In this document: piece after piece, positions 33,755 to 45,301 of the stretch
Numbering within the stretch: the first letter of the stretch is position 1
Layout: each line of letters begins with the position of its first letter
NCBI GenBank assembly: GCA_037974665.1
Contig: CM075773.1
Coordinates: 64,896,263-64,960,262, forward strand
Source: Ehretia macrophylla
Taxonomy: Eukaryota; Streptophyta; Magnoliopsida; Boraginales; Ehretiaceae
Length of the DNA: 64,000 nucleotides
Reading direction: 5' to 3'
The notes under the pieces: generated by a model
Database searches by the model: none
What the model was told of the DNA's origin: nothing
What the model saw: only the letters and a program-made list of their open reading frames with translations
Made by a program: the position numbers and the translations under genes

Positions 33755-35651
33755 TCACCCTTTAGGGGCCTGCTGCTGTTTCGAACATTCTGGCTTAGTT
33801 GCTGCAGAATCTGGTGGGGATTTGATAGGTGTTCCCGTCCGAAGTTGCTTTTGCTTCCTCTGTTTTTTCTCATACGCCTTCTTCGCTCTTTCCGGTGACA
33901 ACAAGCCATGTTCCATTAACCTGCACATGGAAAATCCGTTCATTTCTAATTTTTCGATGTGGGACAAATGTTGCACGAGCATGAAAATAAGAGATGATCA
34001 GTGCTGCAAATCACCTCAAGCTAATAAATATCAAGAAATCGTTTCTGTACATCATGCTATTTTTTATGATACTTTTCTGCTGGACATCAGCATATAACAA
34101 GCAACGTCTATAACAAGATTCGAGAAGCTATATTAGTTCTTCTGCGAAAAAAGAAAACAAAAGAAGGAATTGAACAACCACATTCCTTTTTCCTGCAGGG
34201 GTATCAACTATGACATATTGACGAACACCTCAGAATTGAGAATTCAAAAAGAAAGTGATTGGGCTTGACAAAATTTAGGAAATTAATCTTGGCCAACACG
34301 TTTACTCAATATTATTAAGTTATTCATAGAAATAAAATAATACCACATTTCCTGTTTTCTGTATCCCAGTTTCTTCTATAATATAAATAAATAAATAAAT
34401 ACATAAAGTTTCTTCTATAATCAATCTTTACTCAAATATACAATAATTAGTAAGTGACACTACAAAATTCAAACACTAATATAATTGCAGCTTAAAAAGA
34501 ACCAGATCAAGGGCGGATCTATAATAGGGCCAACCCCCACTGGCCCACAAAAAGGTTAAAAAAATTATGTATTTTTTAAAAATTAAATTAAATATATATG
34601 TATTTTAAATTAAAAAGAAAAATTTTAATTAGTCTCCACTCACAAGAAAAATTATGTGTTTAATTTAGCACCACTGAAAAGAATTTCTAGATCCGCCCCT
34701 GAACCGGATAAACTAATTGTATTATATCTCACAATTCACATAGTCAAAGCTATAGAGTCCAGAAACACAAATCTACAAATTGGCAAAGACAACTAACCAA
34801 AACTCTGCCATTTCACTAGAAGGTATCTGTTCTGACAACGATTCATAGAATATCCTCAATGGCTCTCGCTGTTGATATAAAGCAACAAAACCAGGTAAAA
34901 AAACAAAGGCTCAGATTTCATAGACTTCATATAAGAAACAACACAAAAGTAGAATTGTAGCAAGCACGTACGGTACCTCTTCCGGGGGATCATACTTCTG
35001 TCCAGGCAAAGAAAAAACTTTCTTCTGTCTAGTTTTAGTCACTGTTTTTGTAACAGTCTTTGATGAACTTGCTGATGCTGTTCTTTCTTTTACCTTCATC
35101 TTAAACAATTGACATCAAAATAATTAGGGGAAAAAAAGACTGACATGTTAATGGATGCATATGTCTAGTTGTATACAAGATAGTAATTTCATATACGCCA
35201 AATTACACTAAACATAAATTGATCTCCAAAACATCCAATTTACTCCATTTATGATTACATAATCCAGGCCCGTGCACGAAACCCCCTATATGCGCCATGT
35301 CCAGGAATTAATAGTCGTATCCACTTTAATTAGACTTTATGTACAGAACCTTACCTAGTTGTGATTTGCATAATCCTAACAAATCCAAATGTAGTCATCC
35401 TCCGTAGGTCATTTTAATAAAATTAATCCACAATATAAAGCATCCCATATCACCTATAATCCTTTTAAACTAAGCTAATTAATCAAAAAACTCACGTACC
35501 CAGATATCAAAAAAAAAAAGTAAATAATAACCCAAAAAAGAACAAGAAAAAACTGATACAATAATGCATAAAACATTAAATTTCTATTTTTTTTTTTTAA
35601 ACTATGATCTTTGCAAAAGGGTACCTCCGTTTTGGTCACAGATTTCTGCAT
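33755..35651 (-). CDS. Gene X: small basic plant protein of unknown function, four exons
   Basis: Coding exons on the minus strand: 35625-35651, 34977-35099, 34798-34868 and 33755-33920. They total 387 nt, or 128 aa. All junctions are GT/AG (GAG|GTACC, TTTAAG|ATG, GAAGAG|GTACC, CAACAG|CGAGAG, TTTTG|GTTAGT, GTGCAG|GTTAATG) and phases agree. The start is the first ATG after an in-frame TGA. The protein opens 'MQKSVTKTE', then a Ser/Thr/Lys-rich region, a core 'KVFSLPGQKYDPPEE'-'REPLRIFYESLSEQIPSSEM' (about residues 36-68), and 'LMEHGLLSPERAKKAYEKKQ' leading to a Lys/Gln-rich tail. I know similar small plant proteins with no established function. There is no signal peptide or membrane segment. 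An hAT MITE sits in the third intron. A broken second copy lies at 61.4-62.1 kb. Confidence 0.85.
34508..34701. mobile_element. hAT MITE (194 bp) in an intron of gene X
   Basis: Left end CAAGGGCGGATCTA; right end, reverse complemented, CAGGGGCGGATCTAGAAATT. Flanking 8-bp duplication AACCAGAT (34500-34507) and AACCGGAT (34702-34709), one difference. The TIR core matches the large hAT element at 18377-21890. Non-coding, so movement would need a transposase in trans. It lies between exons 3 and 4 (gene order) without touching splice sites. Confidence 0.92.
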
Positions 35652-36262
35652 GGTTGAGCTATGAACAACTCTTATCTTATCTCTCTTCTTCTTACCAAAG
35701 CTATCATTAAAATCTATGCATCACCATATCGTTTTTATTTTCTCGAATTTGTATGTGTGTGAAAATTAATTGTTTGCTTTTGTATGAACTACCAAGAAAT
35801 GAATAAGAGGGAAATACAAAGGAGAAGAAATCTTGTAAAAGATGAAAAAGATTTGATTTGCTGCTGTACTTGGTCGTAACAGCATCATTAAAGTTGTCGA
35901 AACAAAATCTAAACAGTTACAACTTACATGTCATCTGCAATCTTTTTGGCATGTGAAACATAAAATACGGTCAACAATACATTACTAAGTGTACTTACAT
36001 AGTGACATGTGGAATATTACTTAAATTAATAAGATTCTAAAAATAGAAAGAATTTTTTACCCAAAAAAATAAATATATAAATATAAAGATAAAATGATAA
36101 ATTATATATGTCACTGACCATTACATTTATTTTAAGTTGTAAATCATCTACCAAACTATTTTTCGTGCAGAAATACTTGTAAAACTATGAATTAGTTTGA
36201 AATAAGCCACTTTGCTTATTTTAATTTGGAGTTAAAACTAATTGTGACATGGATATATATAG

Positions 36263-36306
<44 letters not shown>

Positions 36307-37158
36307 TTGTTTTTTTTTTTCTTTTTCTTTTCTTTTTTCTCTTCCTTTCTTTTCCTCCCCATCTTCTCTATTATTCGACGACAACAACAAACTAATTAGA
36401 GTTATACACATAAAACCCGATGAGTTCTTGGTAGAAAAATGACATTTTTGCCTTCATAATTCACATTGCATGTGGGTAAAACTATGTCCATGTTAATTAC
36501 CAAATTTAACGGAATGAGTAAAATTAGTTTAGTGGGTAATTTAGAATGAAAAAAAAAGTTTATTAGGTGGTTTATTATGATTTTGAAACAAATTTAGTGG
36601 CTAGAAATGTAACCTAACAATATTGGAAGAAGTTGTAGATATTAGTCTACCTTAGATCAACTTTGGCTACATATTTGATAAGTTGATTATCATACATTTA
36701 AGATGAAAATGCATTGAAAAAATATGCAGATCAGAGACTAGCCAAATGTGGATGATGTACATTTGATTGGATAAATTAAAGATAGAAGATGCAACTAATT
36801 ATTCACGAAGTTTTAAATAACTGACTAAACTTTTTCTTATTTCTAAATTGCCCTCTCATATCTTTTATTTCATTTAACCATTTCATTAGCTTTCATGGTT
36901 AAATATGGAATATCACATTTTTTTACATGATTTGGCCTTACTCTATCGGGGACAACTATGTAAAACCCAACAGGAAAAGGAACCAAACAATGTAAAACCC
37001 AAAAAATTTTAGCTAGTGATTTGAAATTTTGTATATAAATAGTGGCAAATGACATGATTTTCCTATTAGACATAGATAGTTTTGTATATGGATCAATGTG
37101 GGTTGTAAGCCTCTATTTATTTTCGAGAGTGAAATTATTAAAGAGTAAGTTGAGGTTA
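35652..37158. other. Gene X upstream region with (AT)n microsatellite
   Basis: This should hold the gene X promoter and 5'UTR. A pure AT repeat of about 34 bp spans 36271-36304, followed by a pyrimidine-rich stretch to 36360. I see no other gene or element. Confidence 0.5.
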
Positions 37159-37554
37159 GGATCTGTTTAGTCTAACTATAAAATTTTAATTTTTGAGGTG
37201 TAGAGTTTTTAGCAGTAGAGCTTTAGTTAGAAGTGCTGTTGAACAAAAACCTTTCACTGTTTCGCCTATGTTGAACAATGTTGAGCTTTTAGAAAATTTA
37301 AGAGCAATGTTGGACTTTAAAAAATATGGAGTATATTTGAGAGAGAAAAAGAAAACAACTTTTCGCATTATGTAAAAACAGTTTTGCAAAAGCCTATTTT
37401 GAAAAACTCTAATTTGGAATTTCTTGTTTTTCAGCCTTTTTTAGCTTTAATTTTTACCTAAAAGTACTTTCAGAAATAGACCAAATAAGATAGTATCAGC
37501 TTTTAAACTCATACGAAACACTTTAAGTGTCAAAAAGTTAGGCCAAACAGAGCC
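37159..37554. mobile_element. Tourist-like (PIF/Harbinger) MITE, 396 bp
   Basis: Left end GGATCTGTTTAGTCTAACT; right end, reverse complemented, GGCTCTGTTTGGCCTAACTT. TTA flanks both sides (37156-37158 and 37555-37557), the 3-bp TSD of PIF/Harbinger elements. Relatives lie at 10527-10923 and, truncated, at about 57050-57215. Confidence 0.88.
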
Positions 37555-37599
37555 TTAAATTTTTTTAAAATATACGTATTTAGAGATAATTTTAAATTA

Positions 37600-38330
37600 A
37601 AAAATCAATTTAACCCTTATTGAAAAAAAAAGTATTAAGGTTAATTGCACCGGACCATCCTATGATTTATTCAAATTACACTCCCCTCCCTTCCTTCCAT
37701 CCCCCTCCCCGCACCACCACACCCTCCCCACCCCCCCCCCCCCCCCTCCCCCCAAACCCCACCCGTACCGGCACCCCGTGGTACTTCAATTAGCTCATAA
37801 ACGCCTTATACTTTTTTTAATATAGCATGATACCCTCATCTGTTAAAAAAATATTCAATTTAACAGAAATTGTGTCACACGCGCTCAAAACTCCAAATAC
37901 AACACATACTCACATTGCGCTAGTATTAACATCAAGTTTAAATGTTAAAGAATGTTTTTGGGACAAAATTAACCTTACAAATGTTGGTTACTATCAATTT
38001 TCAATTTCTGTCTCATCTTCTCTTAAAACTCCAAATACAGCACATACTCACATTGCGCAAGTATTAACATCAAGTTTAAATATTATTTGTGGATCCATGC
38101 AACCATGTGAAGAATAGAAGCCTCTGGGAACTTAAATGCCATCGAATCCACCTTGGTCACAGAGACGGATGTTAAATCTGAGGCGTATAGCTAAGCAACG
38201 GAACAGTCTTCTGTAAAACAATTAGCTGCCCGGCTGTGTATATGGGAGTGGGCCCCATACAGTGTGGGGCCCATACTATAGAGAGCGGGACCTAGCCGAA
38301 TGTTGTATGGAGGATAATGTGCCTTGTAGA
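37600..38330 (+). repeat. Repeat block R, copy A, with C-run and internal duplication
   Basis: Contains a C-rich tract (37731-37746) and two copies of a segment of about 60 bp, 134-138 bp apart (37886-37945, 38022-38083), starting AAAACTCCAAATACARCACA. A frame (37827-38117) spans both, so its peptide carries 'LKTPNTTHTHIA' twice. GGGCCC palindromes lie at 38254-38272. The counterpart is at 57.3-58.0 kb, where the frame is also open. Most differences between the copies change amino acids, which argues against constraint. Confidence 0.6.
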
Positions 38331-39511
38331 GGACGTTAAATCCTTAATAAATAGTATGTCTTGTTGAGGATGTCAGGTCGTTAAATGTGTGTAATGTATC
38401 ACATTAATTGAAGATAGTGTTAAAAATAATTTATATGTGGGTGTTATTAGTATGTTACGGATCTAAGACTTTGGGTCGGAGCTTGACACACGTGAACTCT
38501 TACACTCCACACGCAACCCGTCCCGATCTTTGCAAGAAACATCTCTCGTTTACAAGCCTTGTTAACAGAAGCAGGACACAAAGTCACTAAATTGAATGCC
38601 AATACATGAATTTTTCCAAACAAATCCGAGCAACATATGACTTTTCCAAAAGCTGTTCTATGTTTTCAGCACTTTCAACAAGAAGGATCGAAACTTACTA
38701 AATAAGAAATTATTACCGAATATGAAATCTCACTCAACTCATGAGTAGATTCAAGTGTGGGGTCAACAGAGACCTCACAAAATGTTTTGAAATACCTTTA
38801 AAATTGTTTATATTTTTTATCTGGAAAACCACTTAACCCCCATAACCCTTCTACTTTTGATTCTCTAAATTTACTTTATCCCCTAGACAAATTATTCTAG
38901 ATCTGACCCAAGTCCGACTCATAGGTTGGGCGGTGTGGTATTCCGATTAGATGAATTTTTCCGATGTCTATCGACCTGATCCAATAGGAAAATCCCAATT
39001 CATTGTGACAAGGTTTCCTCCCGGCAAACACAGAACTTGGTTTCAAAACTCGCGGTTAAATGCCCTTTCTCTCCCGGCGGCTTTGACTTGTGCCTATAGC
39101 TAGTACCAAGCCAGCATCTAACTGAAACTCAAAAAGTAAGCCTCTCATCAGCTTTTGCGGCAGTAGTGACGAAGCCTTTTGTCAAATCTCAACAGAGAAT
39201 TCTCTATTATAAGCTAAGTCCCCAGACTCTCATGAACTAAATAAAAACATGACATATACCTATGCATTCTGTTATTGTATATAACAATGTGAATGAAGGA
39301 AAAAACTATAAACCAACTGAATTACTATTAGTTGTTCAAATGTGCCACACAGTCTAAAGAACAGTTATCCTCCAGGCTTACATACAGAAAAAAATTTGAC
39401 ACTCAACTGTTTTAACCCATTTCTTTAGCGGTTGCAGACTCTGAATATATATACTTCCAAATCATAGATTAACATGTATGATTTGTAAAATTCTATTGGT
39501 GATGGTATAAG
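38331..39511. other. 3' flank of GT47 copy A
   Basis: Matches 48.46-49.24 kb, and up to 'CCAAATATG' also 58.08-58.33 kb. A segment of about 270 bp (38910-39190) is absent from the copy B flank. It will include the 3'UTR. No further gene seen. Confidence 0.55.
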
Positions 39512-42423
39512 TCACCAAGATCTTATCTGAAAAACTCTAGTGTACCATATTGAGTGGAGAATCATATGGAATATATCATACTTGACTGGCTTAGGATGCC
39601 AAAGAAAATGTTTTTGCACCTGCTTAACCCTTCGTTGCATCTCAAGATACCTCTTCTGTGGAATTGATAAAAGTATATTCTTCAGATTCGGAATGTCCTT
39701 CTCCAAGACAAAAACAGCGAAAGACTCCCAGTTCAAAGTCTCAAAAAATGGAGGCACATAATTGTCCGATAGGATCACTGGAACACACTCGTAGAAGATG
39801 GCCTCCACTACGCGAGCAGTGTGGACTTCATAACCTTTAGCGCAGATGCAGTACTTGCTGCTCTTCATATGCTGAATGTAATTCATCTGACCCTTTGCCT
39901 TGGGCAACCATCCAAAGATCTTCATGTCAGGATCTTTGTTTTCCCAGTATTTTAACAGAATTGGACGGAGATAACCATGATTGATGTTGCCAGCAAAGAA
40001 AGCTAGAATATGGCGCTTGGAAGGAGGTTTGCCTCCAAGTTCACTGAGAGGATTTTGGGCTGAGCGCACATATGTTTCTGGAAGAGAGACATCTTTGCCA
40101 AATTGGAAACCCTCATCGACTACATCAGCATTGCAAAGAGCCCTTATGCATTTAGCCATAATCCATTTTGTCTCTGCTGGTGCCTGAGAAGGAAAAAGAA
40201 AAGGGGAAATTCAAAATGACTTAGATCATCATAACATTTAAAGATGACAGCCATCCAAGCGGCTTGAGAAAAAAACATATTGAAGTCTTTCTGGCTTAGA
40301 ATATTTAAGAAGACATCTCTTGCTATGTAGAAGGCACCAATAAAACACACATGTACAAACATTAGCAGCAAATGAACCGGGGATAAGAACAAAATCATCT
40401 AATGCTACAACAAAATAGAGTTTTCCTTGAAAGCTTCGAAGCCAAGAATTAGTATGGATTTGAATGCTTCTCAGTAGAGCATAAGTAACAGATACGAAAT
40501 TACAGGAAACCATACCCAATCATGGCAGGCTACAAGAAAATGATCAGCTCCGCCAGTTCTGTTCCAGAAAGGATATTTTGATGTGATCGTGTAGAGGTAG
40601 TTACTCAAAAATTGAACCATAGTATCGCGACTGTGCGAATTAGGTACATACAGAAATTCCTTTAATCGTCGCAAACTAAAGGTTAAGGAAAATAGGTGAG
40701 CTTTTTTTGGGTTTTTCGTAACAAATTTTTTGTTTGCTTTCAGCAGCCTCATGAACCACCCTTCAGAAGCATATATTCCTTCAAGAACTGGCTGATTGAA
40801 TACCGGTCTTTGTCCTTCAGTGTAGATGTAAACCTTAAGAGTCCTTTCCATCAACTCGTAGCTCCTGCATTAGAAAATATAAAATTCTTTATGAATAAAT
40901 TTAATGATTTATTGAAGCTGATCCATCTCAAATGCAGCAAGTTGCCTAAATGCACTTCAGCTTTAATTGTTAATGCAAGTGGATAAGTTTACATGTATAT
41001 ATAAATAGGAAACACAAAGAAAGTAAAATATTCATATTTGAGGCTCAATATTAAGTAACAGGCAGCCAAGCCATTAATCCAGTATGATGGAAGCAAATAA
41101 GATAATAAAATAATATTAAGCAAATAAGCTATTAATCCAGTAGATCATCTTCTATTATGAAATTATTAACTAATGACAACATAACAATGCATTGAATACA
41201 AACTAATGCAACACTAATTCTATGTGTGGCATGAAATGGTTAAAACACAATGTGTCACAACCCCCTAACAATAAAGTCTCTGATACCATAGAGTAGTCAC
41301 AAATTCACAAAACATTAACGACGCTAAGGCACAAGACTTCTTGAAGATTGTGTGTGTCTATAACATAGTTGAACGAATAAAAAAATGGTGGAACACATCA
41401 AATAGATAGTAAATTAAACTACCAACTGCCAGCATAAAATGTATCTAACTCCTGGCATTATGTTACCTTTTAAACATAGAAACATTGCGAAACAGAGTAG
41501 CATACAAGCCAGGTTCATTTTCTACTGCTGGTCCATTCTCAATCAGAGCTTTTGCTTGTAATAATTCTTGATCTAAGGCTGACGACCATCTTGGTTTCTA
41601 CAAAGAAAGAGAAAAAGAAAAAGAATATCGAAAATTTGATAAACGAGGTTAAAAACCGTATACTTACCATTGAATGATATGAAGCTCGACTCTGGAGCAG
41701 CATATTGTTCATCTCTGATATTGGGACCACTCTGGATGGTGGCGGCTTGGACCTATTTTTCTTCTTGACAGGCACAACACTCATAGAAGAATTATTTCCT
41801 GAAGGAACAACATTGGGTTTCAGCAACCCAGGTTTTTCATTGTGTCGAGGAAGTACATTTTGTATGTCTTTGTCCACTGACGATGTGTTGAGATCGACAG
41901 ATACGACAGAACTTCCAGAAGTTGTGTCTATGTTTTCTGGAGATATAGAATGCGGTGGTGGAACAGATGGCGGCAAAGCAAATGAGAGAGTTGCAGGACT
42001 CTCAGAACTGCTTTCATATTTTGCTGATGCTGGAGCTATATCATCGCCCCACTTTCTGTTCGGCGAAGAACTATTTTTAGAAGTAATATTACCTCCTACC
42101 TCTTCCACCAACGGGTTATTGTCTAGGTCTGGTGTGTCCTTAGATCTAGATTCATCTTCAGGGCCAATTTCCATGTCAATGGTACCATCAGAGCTTTCAT
42201 TTTTTTCTAACTCAGAATCACTTTTCACTCCTTCATCCTTTCCGTCGGATGGCTTAGTCATATTAGCTACTTGAACTTTACCAGCAGAAAGTAAAGACGA
42301 TAAAACTCCTCCATATGGAAGCTCAAAGTACTGAATTATCAACACTATAGCAAACGCTATTCCCATCAGCCATAGCAGCCTCCGGGTCTCCCCGAAGGCT
42401 GAACATCGAAATTCCTTACCCAT
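39512..42423 (-). CDS. GT47 (exostosin-family) glycosyltransferase, copy A
   Basis: Four coding exons, minus strand: 41668-42423, 41467-41597, 40516-40864, 39512-40183; 1,908 nt, 635 aa, all GT/AG. The start is ATG 42421-42423 ('MGKEFRCSAFGETRR'). Residues about 16-34 form one hydrophobic anchor, so a type II Golgi membrane protein is expected. A low-complexity Ser/Asp/Pro stem runs to about residue 240. The exostosin/GT47 domain begins in exon 3 ('YELMERTLKVYIYTEG', 'YPFWNRTGGADHFLVACHDW') and continues in exon 4 ('APAETKWIM', 'YLRPILLKYWENKDPDMKIF', 'SSKYCICAKGYEV', 'VEAIFYECVPVI', 'PPFFETLNWESFAVFV'). Plant relatives are predicted cell-wall glycosyltransferases; donor and acceptor are unknown. 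Compared with copy B it lacks 38 stem residues, has one extra residue ('GNINHG'), and differs at conserved sites ('EVHTARV', 'LFSLTFSLR'). Confidence 0.93.
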
Positions 42424-42549
42424 TTGAAAGCACCGATCCAATCAATAACAGAGTGCTACCGACCTGGGGAATTCTGCAATCCCAAATTTAGTAAATTACT
42501 CAGTCTTCTCTAATAAACTTAAATCAGCTAGCATTCCTCTCAAATAACA

Positions 42550-42612
42550 CCCCAACCCGACCCTCCCCCCCCCTAGCGCCCCCCCCCCCCCAACCCAACC
42601 CAACCCAACCCA
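42550..42612. repeat. C-rich tract with (CCCAA)n
   Basis: Runs of 8-14 C alternate with repeated AACCC (about 42583-42611) next to the solo LTR. Copy B has a shorter C-rich stretch (about 52730-52760), so the tract expanded after duplication or shrank there. Confidence 0.8.
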
Positions 42613-42614
42613 AA

Positions 42615-42735
42615 TGTTTAGATAACTGAGGTTTCATCTTAAAACCAATTAGTGTCAAATAGAGTAGTCCAGAATCTTATTAAATGGTCGAAGAGTTTAT
42701 GATTTTTCTATGTGGGATAAGTATATATTCTAACT
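42615..42735 (-). repeat. Solo LTR of the TRIM family (121 bp), copy A
   Basis: Same 121-bp length and sequence class as the TRIM LTRs at 10931/11312 ('AGATAACTGAGG', 'TCTTAAAACCAATTAGTG', 'TATATTCTAAC'). Flanked by CCAAA (42610-42614) and CTAAA (42736-42740), a 5-bp TSD with one change. Its ortholog in copy B has a perfect TSD. Confidence 0.9.
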
Positions 42736-44182
42736 CTAAAATATATAAATAAAAAATCTGTTCAAACAACCGAAAGAAAGAATAGAAGAAGAACAAAAAA
42801 GCCACGGATTTAATATCAAACTTCAATTGCTTAAAACTATTTAGGAATAATAAGATTAAAGTCATGAAAACATTATAAACTTACGGATACTTAAACAAAA
42901 CCAATTTTTACGAATACTAGGCATAAAAGAACTAAAACCATATTTCGAAACATACTAAGTTGCTTTCATTTCAAAGAATCATATACTTAATTAGCTCAAA
43001 ACTATAACTATATTCACAATTCAAGCATAAAAGAACACTTCTACTATTTCATATGCTTTGTTCTTACAGCAACCTAACAGAGCCTAACCAAGATTCTCCA
43101 TACAAAAGCAGCTGCTTACATGCAAAACCCAATTCAGTAATGACTCAAGTCAACTAACAAAAGCACAACACAAACAAGAGCACCAACTTGGTTTACAAAC
43201 ACAACCCAGAAAATGATTCAACTTAACTACAATATTTTAGGTAAATTTACTAAAAAGTAGCACACAAGTGTATAAGAAACATTTATTGGTATTTTTTGCA
43301 TCTTTTGTTTTTTATTTATTCAACTTACCAGATCAAAGTAAACAGGGAAAAAGCTTCGAGCTGAGGTTTCTGAGTATAACTAATTAATGATAGATCAAAG
43401 ACAACCCTTAGCACGATATGGTTTCTGATAAGCTTATCTTTGTATTTAAGTTTTAAATTGATGTACTGTATATTTATATGAGAGAAGTGAAAAACATCTA
43501 CTTCATTCAACATATCAGTTTCTATAATTAACAAGTACTAGTAAGCAGTTACATTAAAAAACAAAAGAGCATTTATTGGAAAAAAATGAAGTAGACATAT
43601 AGAATGGATTGATGTGCTTTTTCGTCACACATTATAATTGTTAAACAGTCATCTTAAACAGCATGTCACATAAGAAAGCTCTTTTATAGTTATCTTTGAG
43701 TCACGCTATATGGCCAATGATTCAAGTAGTAAAAATAGTATAAATTGAGAAAATAACTTTTTAAATACTATAAAAAGTTTCCCTTTTATAGTAAGTTACG
43801 ATTATATATATGGATAATTTATCTAAATAAGTGAATGTGTGCCTGTATGAATAGAGTTAGCATGGCTGGTTTTGATTTATTATCGCGTTTTGAGCTGCGT
43901 GTGTGCATGTTTTCAACAGAAAGGTGAGGAAAGCAAGTACACTAGTAAAGCTTTTCCTTGAGGAATATTTATAGCCTCATTAATAAGATGTGCATAGACA
44001 TATATGCCCATGAGATTTCGGAGATATTGCTTATGCGTTAGTCCATTATTATTGACTTTTTAATATAGACGTGTGACTTCGCTTGTGGTGAGATAAAAAA
44101 TTCCAACAATTTTCTTTGTTTGGCATGATAAATTCCACCGACGCCACTTGGGCTTTAGAAGTAGCCGTCATTTTCCTTTTGA
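42736..44182. other. Upstream region of GT47 copy A
   Basis: Apart from the leader exon this is non-coding and collinear with 52.9-54.36 kb. A second TATA-like sequence (TATAAATATTCC on the minus strand) lies near 43968. No other gene. Confidence 0.5.
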
Positions 44183-44878
44183 GGAAAAAGCCAAATTGGT
44201 TCCTAAATTTTGTACAAAAAATTATTTTAGTTCTTCATTTTTGAAAAATATTTATGTTAGCCCCTCTTTTTTACTATAGTTAGATTTCTTTTAACAGTCA
44301 AATATTTGACCATACTAAAATACATAAATGCCCTTATAAAAAATATTTTATTATTATTTTTTATCCTTTTTCACTTGTCATCGATAAAAAAATATATATA
44401 ATTTTACCTAATTAAAAAAAATCAACTTTTTATTTCTTTAAATGAAAAGCTCTATTAAGGCTGAATTATATTTTATTTTTTTAGCTCTATTTGGGTTAAG
44501 TTATATTTTTTATTTGTATTAATCAATCTTCAATTTTTGTTTGGGTAATGTTGTTTCGTAATTAAAAAAAAAGTGATAAATTTGTCAAAATTATTCATTT
44601 ATTGACAGGTATTGTATTTATTTGCCTAGTGAATTGGCGCAATCAATTAATATCATAAATATCCCAACAATTAAACCCAGCGATTTTTTAATCGTATTTT
44701 TTTTTCTTTCATGCCTAACAACTATAAGGGCATTTATGTCTTTTAGGATGGTCAAACATTTGACCATTTAAAGAAGCCTAATGGTAGTTAAAGGGAAGCA
44801 ATAAAATGAGTATTTTTCATATGTGAGGGATTAAAATGGTCTTTTGTGCAAAGTTCAGGGACCAATTTGGCTTTTTCC
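44183..44878. mobile_element. Fold-back MITE with long TIRs, copy A (696 bp)
   Basis: Both ends read inward from GGAAAAAGCCAAATTGGTYC and stay similar for about 160 bp ('GGTCAAATRTTTGACCAT', 'ATAAATGCCCTTATA'). Direct repeats ATTTTCCTTTTG flank it (44170-44181 and 44879-44890). The orthologous insertion at 54356-55029 shows that it predates the GT47 duplication. Class uncertain; long TIRs suggest Mutator-like. Confidence 0.82.
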
Positions 44879-44976
44879 ATTTTCCTTTTGGTTTGATCAA
44901 TTTACTATTTTACCCTTGTCCTAAATGCTACTATTTTTTCTTCTTTTAGTCATCAATGTTTTCATTTAACAAATGG

Positions 44977-45301
44977 GTAAATTATTTTCTTGGTTCCTCA
45001 ACTATAGTGTAAAGGTAAATTAGTCTCTAATCTTTTAAAATAATTTTTTTAGTCCCTAAACTTATAATAGTGTGATGTTGTTCTTTCTCGCCCTAAATTC
45101 CGTCTAAAATTTAATGGTTTTGACAAGAACTTCCAATAATATTATTATAGACGTGTTCTCCTCATACCAAAATCGTTAAATTTGGGGTAGAAACTAACAA
45201 CATCAACTACTATAAGTCATGGGAGAACAAAGCTCATTATGAAATATTTAAAACTAATTTGTACTCTGACCATAGTTGAGGGACCATAAAAATAATTTAT
45301 C
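44977..45301. mobile_element. Fold-back MITE, second family, copy A (about 325 bp)
   Basis: The left end has TAAATTATTTTCTTGGTTCC then TCAACTATAG. The reverse complement of the right end is TAAATTATTTTTATGGTCCC then TCAACTATGG. A shared counterpart lies at about 55126-55452. TSD not resolved. Confidence 0.72.

Larger units (their letters stand above)
42424..43480 (-). promoter_or_regulatory. 5'UTR intron, leader exon and TATA box of GT47 copy A
   Basis: Upstream of the ATG the minus strand has an acceptor TTGCAG|AATTCC (exon edge 42473). At 43328 it has a donor TCTG|GTAAGTTG. Together they define a likely 855-bp intron in the 5'UTR (42474-43328). A TATA box (CATATAAATATAC, 43468-43480) lies about 140 nt before the donor. 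The same signals are conserved in copy B. A solo TRIM LTR sits within the intron. Confidence 0.6.

Noticed and set aside
41705..42274. 189-codon plus-strand frame opposite GT47 exon 1
   Set aside because: Antisense shadow of the Ser/Asp-rich stem coding sequence. It is shortened and broken in copy B (51826-52014, 52177-52416).
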